A DNA stretch of 64,000 nt from Liolophura sinensis. Taxonomy: Eukaryota; Mollusca; Polyplacophora; Chitonida; Chitonidae. The notes beneath the pieces are model-generated. The model saw nothing but the letters and a program-made list of their open reading frames with translations. It ran no database searches and was not told the origin of the DNA. This document shows positions 1-10,649 of this stretch, one piece after another. Location of the stretch: NCBI RefSeq assembly GCF_032854445.1, contig NC_088300.1, positions 1,674,001-1,738,000 of the forward strand. The letters are read 5' to 3'. Made by a program: the position numbers and the translations under genes. Each line of letters begins with the position of its first letter. Positions within the stretch are counted from its first letter, which is position 1.

Positions 1-350
1 ATTATAAAGCAATAAACAACATAGCAAATCTGACACCGGTAAATTTCTCATTATAATGCAATAAACAACATAGCAAGCCCGACACTGGTGTATCTCTCAT
101 TATAAAGCAATAAACAACATAGGAAACCCGACACCAATATATCTCTCATTATAATGCAATAAACAACATAGCAGGCCCGACACTGGTGTATCTCTCATTA
201 TAGAGCAATAAACAACATACCAAGCCCGACACTGGTGTATCTCTCATTATAAAGCAATAAACAAAATAGCAAACCCGACACCGGTATATATCTCATTATG
301 AAGCAATAAACAACAGAGGAAACCCGACACCTGTATCCCTGTCATTAAGC
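1..350. repeat. 49-bp minisatellite
   Basis: About seven imperfect copies of a roughly 49-bp unit with core CATTATAAAGCAATAAACAA followed by a CCCGACAC..GG segment. The array starts at or before the window edge. No coding potential. Confidence 0.93.
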
Positions 351-407
351 ATTAAAAAAAAACACGAACTGTAAAATAAGTACGACCCCTGTGACAGGAG
401 GGCACTA

Positions 408-800
408 ACTGATATGATGACCACCGTGCACTAATTGGTATGATGACCACCTTGCACTTATTGGTATGATGACCACCGTGCACTAATTGGTATGATGACC
501 ACCGTGCACTAATTGGTATGATGACCACCGTGCACTTATTGGTATGATGACCACCGTGCACTAATTGGTATGATGACCACCGTGCACTTATTGGTATGAT
601 GACCACCGTGCACTAATTGGTATGATGACCACCGTGCACTTATTGGTATGATGACCACCGTGCACTAATTGGTATGATGACCACCGTGCACTTATTGGTA
701 TGATGACCACCGTGCACTAATTGATATGATGACCACCGTGCACTTATTGGTATGATGACCACCGTGCACTACTTGTCATGATAACCACTGTGCACAAATG
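408..800. repeat. 26-bp minisatellite
   Basis: About 15 copies of a 26-bp unit (GGTATGATGACCACCGTGCA plus ACTAAT or CTTATT). Two variants, ACTAAT and CTTATT, tend to alternate, which suggests a 52-bp dimer as the recent amplification unit. The open frame on the minus strand is only the repeat read through. Confidence 0.94.
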
Positions 801-1001
801 GGAGACTCGAGGGCGAGCTACTCAGACGGTGCAAGTGATGCTAGAACGCATCGTTTTCTTCTCTGTCGTTGCAGTGCGTGTGTACTTCATATATGTTTTA
901 TGAGCACACGTACATCGATAATTGTGACATATCAAATAAAAAAACAAATGCGCTCACGGCTTTGGACCGTCTTGTTACAGACGGGAAGGCATTTTACGAG
1001 T

Positions 1002-1430
1002 TCCCCATTGGTATGATAAGCACAGTGCACTGATTGGTATGATGATAACCATGCACTTGAAATAGTGGTCATGGTGCACTTGGTTTAGCGGACATGGTGA
1101 ACATGGAATAGCAGACTTCGTGTGTTAATTTGAAATAGTGACCACCGTGCACTAACTGGTATAGTGATCACCGTGCAAGGGAAATAGCGGACACCGTGTA
1201 TTTGGAATAGCGGACACCGTGCATTAATTTGATATAGTATTCGCCGCGTACTTGGAATAGCGATCACCGTCCACTTGAAATAGCGGACAACGTGCATTTG
1301 GAATATCGAACACCCTGCATTTTGAATAACGGACACGGTCTATTTGGAATAACGGACACCGTGCATTTGGAAAAGCGGACACCGTGCAGTAATTGGTGTA
1401 GTGATCATCGTGCGCTTGAAATAGCTAGCA
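1002..1430. repeat. Diverged minisatellite related to the 26-bp array
   Basis: Degenerate copies of about 22-26 bp sharing the ACCGTGCA core with the preceding array but now joined to GAATAGCGGACACCGTGCAT. It looks like an older relative of the array at 408-800, separated from it by about 200 bp of unique sequence. Confidence 0.8.
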
Positions 1431-2389
1431 CTGTACATCTTCATTAGATGATCTAAATCAGAACGATTCATTTATCAATAATACGAAGCACTCTAAATAT
1501 GTACTTAAAAGATAAGAATAAAAAATGGCTTTTCGCATCATTAAATGTCTTTATGTGATATGACCGTTTCCTATGCACGACAGATTATTTTGGGATATTT
1601 ACGAAAGTTGAAAGGTTGAAAAGGGGTAAACTATTTTAAGATTAAAAGCTGTATGGATGAAGATTGGTGTATTCATCGGAGCCTTGGTCACTATAACATA
1701 TTCGACGGAGCCGTGATGACTATAGCACCTCTGAATATAGTGCTACTTCAAAGTTTTATTGCTACGCAAGCTAGCTAGCTTTAATTTGAAAACGCCCAAG
1801 GAGATATAAAAACGCGTTTGTTCATTGTACGTCTTTTCAGTTTGGGATCAATAAATTCAGCGTATCGCTGCCTTATAACGTGGTAAGAGGAGCTCATTAT
1901 AACGATCAGAATCCATGCCACATCCTGTTTTATTGGGGATAAACACCCCGGATAAAAAGGTTAAGGTATACACTCCAGCTGTTAACACAAAATTCACAAG
2001 TACAACTAAAAGCCGGGATCTCAGCTAAATCAAATTTCATTTCATGCTGTTTTCCGTTCAGTTTGAGTCAAAGATCTGTAGTCATCCGACTATATACGCG
2101 TATAACTAGAAGATTAGAAGCTAGCTATTCTTTGCCAGATAAAAGCGCAGTCAGTAAGCGTTCCTTATTGATAAACAGTTTTCTCTCCAACAACTGTTTG
2201 CCCTACCGATATACTATACAGTCGTAAAAATGCCTGCTTACCTGTTCAAAGGGTGACCCCCCTCACTCCACTGACAATTATACTTTCAGAAAAGTCACTC
2301 ATACGGTTTATTAAACCATGTAGGAAAGAATTAATATTAATCCCCACATCATTAATGTAACACATGCACCCGTACTACTTACAAAGACA
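1431..2389. other. Non-coding interval, nothing recognised
   Basis: AT-rich single-copy-looking DNA between arrays. I see no long open frame, splice-flanked exon or RNA gene. Confidence 0.6.
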
Positions 2390-3130
2390 AGTCCGGCTAT
2401 AGCCAACATGACTGTTATATGCATAAACTCCACGTCAAGACCCGCTACAGCCAACATGACTGTTGTATGTATAACCTCCACGTCAAGTCCCGCTACAGCC
2501 AACATGACTGTTGTATGTATAACCTCCACGTCAAGACCGGCTACAGACAACATGACTGTTGTATGTATAACCTCCACGTCAACACCGGCTACAGCCAACA
2601 TGACTGTTGTGTGTATAACCTCCACGTCAAGTCCTGCTACAGCCAACATGACTGTTGCATGTATAACCTCCATGTCAAGTCTCGCTACAGCCAACATGAC
2701 TGTTGTATTTATAACCTCCACGTCAGTACCGGCTACAGCCAAAATGACTGTTGTATGTATAACCTCCATGTCAAGTCCTGCTACAGACAACATGACTGTT
2801 GTATGTATAACCTCCACGTCAAGTCCCGCTACAGCCAACATGACTGTTGTATGTATAACCTCCACGTCAAGTCCTGCTACAGCTAACATGACTGTTGTAT
2901 TATAACCTCCACGTCAAGTCCTGCTACAACCAATATGACTGTTGTATTATAACCTCCGCGTCAAGTCCGGCTACAGCCAACATGACTGTTGTACGTATAA
3001 CCCCCACGTCAAGTTCGGCTACAGCCAATTTGACTGTTGTATGTATAACCTCCACGTCAAGTCCGGCTACAACCAACATGACTGTTGTACGTATAACCTC
3101 CACATCAAGACCGGCCACAGCCAACATGAA
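2390..3130. repeat. 48-bp minisatellite, open in several frames
   Basis: About 15 copies of a 48-bp unit (core CCAACATGACTGTTGTATGT then ATAACCTCCACGTCAAG). Because 48 is divisible by 3, frames without a stop stay open through most of the array on both strands and give repetitive peptides of 16 residues per unit. Three different frames are open at once, so this is a geometric consequence of the unit length and I do not call a gene. Two units near 2890-2950 are one base short and break the frames. Confidence 0.93.
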
Positions 3131-3770
3131 AAAGTCAAATATGTTTTGGCATTATTGAAACTTGGTGAAAGTGCCTCCTTCTCAAGTTAATGTGACACAC
3201 CCACTGGAATATCCTTATTCATTTTGTATACATTTATTTGTACTTTCTCCGGAACTCGATATGGACATCATTTTGGAGAAAGGCGCCTTTTTAATTGTAT
3301 GTATACTTATTTCCTTAGCTTTTGAACCTGTTTCCCACATTTGTTAGATCCCTCCCTTTTTACCATGTTTCAGACAGGCACATGCTTTTGTGGAGCTACG
3401 TGTACTCGGCTTCACTTGAATGAAGTTGGTGACCCAAAATAAAACCTTACTAAATCGAGAAATAAGAGCAAATACGTTGTCCAGACTTAAGTCATGCATG
3501 TTTGCAGATCATCGGAACAAGTACTCTAGAATTCATGTAACTGATTGTAAAGTTCAGGCATAGACCGATGACGTGACGTCTGAGTGCAGCCTGCACTCCG
3601 GGATGCCGAGGTTAAAACATGCATTCTTTTGTATAAGTTACAAGTGGTTGTGATATAAGTGAAGCGAGATTAGATTGGCTGTGGGTGTGTCAGCTTTCCA
3701 TAACCGGTTAAAAAACTAAGTAGGCATAGATCGCTATTTGATACTAACAGTAGGTGTACTTTAAACACAT
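3131..3770. other. Non-coding interval, nothing recognised
   Basis: Unique-looking sequence between two arrays. It contains a GATGACGTGACGTCTGAG stretch near 3567 but no gene that I can support. Confidence 0.55.
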
Positions 3771-4278
3771 AAAGGAAATAAAGGCAGAACCGTATAGAGT
3801 AAAGCATGTGTACAATTCAAAGCAGAACCGTATAGAGTAAAGCATGTGTACAATTTAAGGCAGAACCGTATAGAGTGAAGCATGTGTACAATTCAAGGCG
3901 GAACCGTATAGAGTAAAGCATGTGTACAATTTAAGGCGGAACCGTATAGAGTAAAGCATGTGTACAGTTCAAGGCGGAACCGTATAGAGTAAAGCATGTG
4001 TACAAATCAAGGCGGAACCGTATAGAGTAAAGCATGTGCACAATTCAAGGCGGAACCGTATAGAGTAAAGCATGTGTACAGTTCAAGGCGGAACCGTATA
4101 GAGTAAAGCATGTGTACAATTCAAGGCGGAACCGTATAGAGTAAAGCATGTGTACAATTCAAGGCGGAACCGTACAGATTAAAGCATGTGTACAATTCAA
4201 GGCGGAACCGTATAGAGTAAAGCATGTGTACAATTCAAGGGAGAACCGTATAGAGTAAAGCATGTGTACAATTCAAGG
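3770..4278. repeat. 38-bp minisatellite
   Basis: About 13 highly similar copies of a 38-bp unit (core GGCGGAACCGTATAGAGTAA then AGCATGTGTACAATTCAA). The first copies read GGCAGAACC and the later ones GGCGGAACC, showing local homogenisation. Confidence 0.94.
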
Positions 4279-4932
4279 TGAACGAAAACAAGATACACGT
4301 AACAACGTCCTTAATGACAACAAAACTGCAAGTGTTCGGGTGATGGCTGATACATCAGCAAACCGATACTGTATGAACTAGCCCCAGAATCGTCAAGTTG
4401 TCTTAGACTTAAATCAGACTTATTCTTAACCTCAAAAGTTTTACTACTTTCGTAGCAAATTGAAAATTAACATTAAAATTCAAACCTAAGTTCAGAGATA
4501 GTTTGGAGTTCTACTTCCTTGCCGACGTCATGTCTTGTCCTTTATTCCATTTTTAGGTAACTGTGTTCAATACGAGCCACCTTCATGGCTCTGTCGTAAG
4601 GAATTAAATTTAAACTTTCCACCTGATTTCTTCAAGATATTCGAAACTGAAACTGAATTGCCTATGTTGAAATCGTCTTCAACTGTACAGAGCCTACATG
4701 TCCATGTTAGACGCTCAATCCTGAGATAGCCATTGTCTTCTTTAATTCTTATGGAGTGGACTTCCTTCAAGGTGTGGAGGTAAAATCAGTACCAGTACCA
4801 ATATGCAGTACTGTGATAGTATCAGTTAAAACATCGCCGTTTTTGTGATGTAACTAACATGTAATGTTGCAAGTGTAGAACTGCATTCAGTTTACTTCAT
4901 CCTTTTTTTCAAAACGGTTTGCGATTTAGTTG
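4279..4932. other. Non-coding interval with one weak exon-like stretch
   Basis: Mostly AT-rich. A TTCCATTTTTAG followed by an open stretch (4557-4729, plus) resembles an acceptor plus exon, but I find no partner exon and no recognisable peptide, so it is not called. Confidence 0.4.
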
Positions 4933-5122
4933 TGCCTAGTCCTGTTTCTATTGTAGTTTGTTGGCCTAGTCCTGTTTCTGTTATAGTTTGCTGGCCTAGT
5001 CCTGTTTCTGATATAGTTTGTTGGCCTAGTCCTGTTTCTGTTATAGTTTGCTGGCCTAGTCCTGTTTCTATTATAGTTTGTTGGCCTAGTCCTGTTTCTA
5101 TTATAGTTTGCTGGCTATAGTT
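4933..5122. repeat. 30-bp minisatellite with acceptor-like core
   Basis: Six copies of a 30-bp unit GGCCTAGTCCTGTTTCTGTT + ATAGTTTGCT. Each unit carries a pyrimidine-rich tract ending in ATAG, which resembles a 3' splice site. The 30-bp length keeps a frame open and gives a 10-residue repeat, but there is no gene evidence. Confidence 0.9.
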
Positions 5123-5342
5123 GGCGTTGAAGGGAGACTTTATCTTACATTACCATGTGTCAGCTAGGAGTGTGGTTATGGACAGCATACATGGTGCCTG
5201 GTTATTGTGGGTAAATAGATGTAGATAATCAAGTTTTCTGCTTCTTGGATGTTGACAATTTACATTGTGTATATATTTCACTTGTTCTATCAATGTTGAG
5301 ATTTTGTCTTGTGTACAGACGTACTTATAGATCTTCTTCTCG

Positions 5343-8300
5343 TTTATATGCCCTTAGCTCGTAAGTGCGTGTTGAGATTTTGTCTAGTATACATATGTAC
5401 AGTTTATATGCCATAGACTCGTCTGTTGTGTGAATGTTGACATTTTGTCATGCATACATATGTACAGTTTATATGCCATGGGCTCGTCTGTTGTGTGAAT
5501 GTTGACATTTTGTCATGCATACATATGTACAGTTTATATGCCATGGGCTCGTCTGTTGTGTGAATGTTGACATTTTGTCTGGTATACATATGTACGGTTT
5601 ATATGCCATCAGCCCCTCTGCTGTGTGAATGTTGACATTTTGTCTAGTATACATATGTACAGTTTATATGCAATCAGCTCGTCTGCTGTGTGAATGTTGA
5701 CATTTTGTCTAGTATACATATGTACAGTTTATATGCCATCAGCTCCTCTGCTGTGTGAATGTTGACATTTTGTCATGCATACATATGTACAGTTTATATG
5801 CAATCAGCTCGTCTGCTGTGTGAATGTTGACATTTTGTCATGCATACATATGTACAGTTTATATGCAATCAGCTCGTCTGTTGTGTGAATGTTGACATTT
5901 TGTCATGCATACATATGTACAGTTTATATGCAATCAGCTCGTCTGTTGTGTGAATGTTGACATTTTGTCATGCATACATATGTACAGTTTATATGCAATC
6001 AGCTCGTCTGTTGTGTGAATGTTGACATTTTGTCATGCATACATATGTACAGTTTATATGCCATAGACTCGTCTGTTGTGTGAATGTTGACATTTTGTCA
6101 TGCATACATATGTACAGATATATGCAATCAGCTCGTCTGCTGTGTGAATGTTGACATTTTGTCATGCATACATATGTACAGTTTATATGCCATAGACTCG
6201 TCTGTTGTGTGAATGTTGACATTTTGTCTGGTATACATATGTACAGTTTATATGCCATGGGCTCGTCTGCTGTGTGAATGTTGACATTTTGTCTAGTATA
6301 CATATGTACAGTTTATATGCCATCAGCTCCTCTGCTGTGTGAATGTTGACATTTTGTCTAGTATACATATTTACAGTTTATATGCAATCAGCTCCTCTGC
6401 TGTGTGAATGTTGACATTTTGTCTAGTATACATATGTACGGTTTATATGCCATAGACTCGTCTGTTGTGTGAATGTTGACATTTTGTCATGCATACATAT
6501 GTACAGTTTATATGCAATCAGCTCGTCTGCTGTGTGAATGTTGACATTTTGTCATGCATACATATGTACAGTTTATATGCCATAGACTCGTCTGTTGTGT
6601 GAATGTTGACATTTTGTCATGCATACATATGTACAGTTTATATGCAATCAGCTCGTCTGCTGTGTGAATGTTGACATTTTGTCATGCATACATATGTACA
6701 GTTTATATGCCATAGACTCGTCTGTTGTGTGAATGTTGACATTTTGTCATGCATACATATGTACAGTTTATATGCAATCAGCTCGTCTGCTGTGTGAATG
6801 TTGACATTTTGTCATGCATACATATGTACAGTTTATATGCCATAGACTCGTCTGTTGTGTGAATGTTGACATTTTGTCTGGTATACATATGTACAGTTTA
6901 TATGCCATCAGCTCCTCTGCTGTGTGAATGTTGACATTTTGTCTAGTATACATATGTACAGTTTATATGCCATCAGCTCCTCTGCTGTGTGAATGTTGAC
7001 ATTTTGTCATGCATACATATGTACAGTTTATATGCAATCAGCTCCTCTGCTGTGTGAATGTTGACATTTTGTCTAGTATACATATGTACAGTTTATATGC
7101 AATCAGCTCGTCTGTTGTGTGAATGTTGACATTTTGTCATGCATACATATGTACAGTTTATATGCCATGGGCTCGTCTGTTGTGTGAATGTTGACATTTT
7201 GTCTGGTATACATATGTACAGTTTATATGCCATCAGATCCTCTGCTGTGTGAATGTTGACATTTTGTCTGGTATACATATGTACAGTTTATATGCCATGG
7301 GCTCGTCTGTTGTGGGAATGTTGACATTTTGTCATGCATACAGATGTACAGTTTATATGCCATGGGCTCCTCTGTTGTGTGAATGTTGACATTTTGTCTG
7401 GTATACATGTATACAGTTTATATGCCATCAGCTTGTTTCTTGTGTGAATGTTGACATTTTTTCTTCCATACATATGTACACTTTATATGCCATGGGCTCG
7501 TTCGTTGTGTGAATGTCAACATTTTGTCTCCCATACATATGTACAGTTTATATGTCCTGGGCTCGTCTGTTATATGAATGTTGACATTTTGTCTTGTATA
7601 CATATGTACAGTTTATATGCCATGGGCACCTCCGTTGAGTGAATGTTGAGATTTTGTCTGGTATACATATGTACGTTCTATATGCCATCAGCTGGATTGT
7701 GGTGTGAATGTTGACATTTTGTCTTGTATACATATGTACACTTTACATGCCATCAGCTCGTCTGTTGAGTGAATGTTGACATTTTGTCCGGTATACATAT
7801 GTACAGTTTATATGTCATGGGCTCGTCTGTTGAGTGAATGTTGACATTTAGTCTGGTATACATATATATATATATATACAGTTTATATGCCATCAGCCCT
7901 GCCGCTGTGTGAATGTTGACATTTTGTCATGCATACATATGTACAGTTTATATGCCATGGGCTCGTCTGTTGTGTGAATGTTGACATTTTGTCTGGTATA
8001 CATACATATGTACAGTTTACATGCCATGGGCTCATCTGTTTTGTGAATGTTGACATTTTGTCATGCATACATATGTACAGTTTATATGCCATCAGCTTGT
8101 TTGTTGATTAAATGTTGACATTTAGTCTGGTATACATATATACAGTTTTTATGCCATCAGCCCCTCTGCTGTGCGAATGTTGACATTTTGTCCTGTGTAC
8201 ATATGTACAGTTTATATGCTACGGGCTCGTCTGTTGTGTGAATGTTGACATTTTGTCCTGTATACATATGTACAGTTTATATGCCATGGGCTTGTCTGTT

Positions 8301-9460
8301 AAGTGAATGTTCACATTTTGTCTGGTATACATATATACAGTTTATATGCCATCAGCTTGTTTGTTGAGTAAATGTTGACATTTTGTCTGGTATACATATG
8401 TACAGTGTATATGCCATGGGCTCGTCTGTTGTGTGAATGTTGATATTTTGTCATGCATACAGATGTACAGTTTATATGCCATGGGCTCCTCTGTTGTGTG
8501 AATGTTGACATTTTGTCTTGTATACATATGTACAGTTTATATGCCATGGGCTCGTCTGCTGTGTGAATGTTGACATTTTGTCCTGTATACATATGTACAG
8601 TTTACATGCCATCAGCTCGTCTGTTGAGTGAATGTTGACATTTTGTCTTGTATACATATGTACAGTTTACATGCCATGGGCTCCTCTGTTGAGTGAATGT
8701 TGACATTTTGAGTGAATGTTGACATTTTGTCTGGTATACATATGTACAGTTTATATGCCATCACCTTCTCTGCTGTGAGAATGTTGACATTTTGTTTTGT
8801 ATACATATATACAGTGTATATGCCATCAGCTCGTCTGTTGTGTGAACGTTGACATTTTGTCATGCATACATATGTACAGTTTATATGCCATCAGCTCGTC
8901 TGTTGAGTGAATGTTGACATTTTGTCTGGTATACATATATACAGTTTATATGCCATTAGCTCGTTTGTTGAGGGAATGTTGACATTTAGTCTGGTATACA
9001 TGTATACAGTTTATATGCCATCAGCTCCTCTGCTGTGTGAATGTTGACATTTTGTCATGCATACATATGTACAGTTTATATGCCATGGGCTCGTTTGTTG
9101 TGTGAATGTTGACATTTTGTCTGGTATACATATGTACAGTTTATATGCCATGGGCTCGTCTGCTGTGTGAATGTTGACATTTTGTCCTGTATACATATGT
9201 ACAGTTTACATGCCATCAGCTCGTCTGTTGAGTGAATGTTGAGATTTTGTCCTGTATACATATGTACAGTTTACATGCCATGGGCTCCTCTGTTGAGTGA
9301 ATGTTGACATTTTGAGTGAATGTTGACATTTTGTCTGGTATACATATGTACAGTTTATATGCCATCAGCTCGTTTGTTGAGTAAATGTTGACATTTAGTC
9401 TGGTATACATATGTACAGTGTATATGCCATCAGCTCGTTCGTTGTGTGAATTTTGACATT
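5343..9460. repeat. 65-bp minisatellite, about 4.1 kb
   Basis: The largest array here: about 63 copies of a 65-bp unit containing GAATGTTGACATTTTGTC, GTATACATATGTACAG and TTTATATGCCATGGGCTCGT. Variants (ATGCATAC against TGGTATAC; GGGCTC against CAGCTC) occur in blocks, indicating higher-order amplification. The unit carries TACAG, and the last degenerate copy runs into the acceptor TATTTACAG of the secreted-protein exon at 9484. Short minus-strand open frames within the array are repeat read-through. Confidence 0.95.
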
Positions 9461-9462
9461 TT

Positions 9463-9807
9463 ATGCGAATCATGTATTTACAGGTCTTCACTTTGGTTCT
9501 CGTCCTGACGATGCTACCCATCATTACGAGCACATGCAGCCACGTATGTGATATGCACGGGCCGCTCAGCGTGAATCACTGTGAGCTAACATACGGCGAT
9601 TCACCGGTGATGATCCGGGCGTGTTGCCTGAAAGGCGATCTGTACTGCCCGCCTGTCACCTGTACCGACTATAAGGATGTCTCTCAGCTGGAGCCTACCT
9701 ATGACGTGGATGCCATTATTCAAGACGACACCGCTCAAACTTGTGACTGCACAGTAGTCACCTGCGTGACGTCAAACTACGCAACCTGTTCAACATGCGC
9801 GCCATGA
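9463..9807 (+). CDS. Small secreted cysteine-rich protein, family not recognised
   Basis: An open frame of 114 codons from ATG 9463 to TGA 9805-9807. The N-terminus has a hydrophobic run (VFTLVLVLTMLPIITST), a convincing signal peptide cleaved near residues 24-25. The mature part of about 90 residues contains 12 cysteines, including an adjacent CC pair and CDC, VTC and STC spacings, so a disulphide-rich extracellular protein is likely. Base composition is clearly more GC-rich than its surroundings. TATTTACAG at 9475-9483 matches a 3' splice site, so the true exon may start at 9484 with an upstream exon supplying the start; the ATG at 9463 also works without splicing. I do not recognise the cysteine pattern and assign no function. 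The gene directly follows the 65-bp array. Confidence 0.62.
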   Translation: MRIMYLQVFTLVLVLTMLPIITSTCSHVCDMHGPLSVNHCELTYGDSPVMIRACCLKGDLYCPPVTCTDYKDVSQLEPTYDVDAIIQDDTAQTCDCTVVTCVTSNYATCSTCAP

Positions 9808-10573
9808 CGTCACGGCGCAGACTGCTGCTACGAAAACCAACTATACACGACCATGGCCTTTGCCTCAGGCAATATATGATTTGAAATAGCTCCGGGCCGA
9901 AATAACATATTTTCAAGAACATTCTATCCACGATATCAGATAAGATACATAGCTTTGGATATATAAATACAGGCCTATAATAAGCGGACCTTGTTGCCTG
10001 AAACCTTGTACTTGTATTCAGTATCAGTATCGGGTACTGATCAAATTTACAAGCATTTAACATCAAATGATCGCTGAACAATCAGTTGACATAGTTATGA
10101 ATGGACTTGACAGACAAAAAGTTATAAATCAAGACACTTGCTAAAAATGTTATTATGTACATAACAGGTTCACCTGTACCTGTTCACCACAGCACAAACT
10201 TCGACGTATGTATTAAAGAAAACATGTAAAAGAAATCTCTCTGATTTCGAAAATGAATTAAAAAATCATCAGATTGCTTTTTGTTTTTGAAAGTTAGAAG
10301 GCTTTCTCTTTTTTAATGTTATGTGTATTACTTTTTTATAAGAACACATAGGCCGAATTGAAACCTTGACGTCGATCGGGTTTGCGGAAGAGGTCCTTAG
10401 AGTGCGTGTAATGTGCAGGATGGATTTCCACCGTTCTTTTATCTAGTACTGCTTCACTGACACGATTTACCGAAGGCAAACTGCCCCACGCGAGCCATTA
10501 CTCAGATAGTGGTCAACCAGTCGTTGCACTATCTCTTTTATGCTACAACTTACTTTTTTAAGGTCTTAGGTGT
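9808..10573. other. Non-coding interval downstream of the secreted-protein exon
   Basis: No gene seen. It starts with a palindromic ATGACGTCAC just after the stop codon and becomes AT-rich. The 107-codon minus-strand frame at 9758-10081 overlaps the plus-strand coding exon and has no supporting feature. Confidence 0.5.
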
Positions 10574-10646
10574 GACCCGACTCAGGATTGACCCTGGATC
10601 TACCGTCTCCCGAAGTGGGCGCTCTACCCACTGTGCCATCGAGGGC
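10574..10646 (-). repeat. tRNA-derived SINE head
   Basis: Read on the minus strand this stretch starts GCCCTCGATGGCACAGTGGG and contains a good RNA polymerase III A box (TGGCACAGTGG) followed about 35 bp later by a B box-like GGGTCAATCCT. Spacing and order match a tRNA gene, but the acceptor and anticodon stems are imperfect, so this is better read as the tRNA-related head of a SINE than as a functional tRNA. Confidence 0.7.
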
Positions 10647-10649
10647 GGT

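Noticed and set aside
4535-4770. Open frames on both strands after an acceptor-like TTCCATTTTTAG
   Set aside because: No partner exon, no donor that gives a sensible exon, and no homology. Kept only as a remark in the interval description.
5343-9460. Evenly spaced repeats that might suggest a CRISPR array
   Set aside because: The 65-bp units are head-to-tail with no unique spacers; the genome is eukaryotic. This is a minisatellite.
10574-10646. Functional tRNA gene
   Set aside because: The A and B boxes are good but acceptor and anticodon stems do not pair well, so a tRNA-derived SINE head is more likely.
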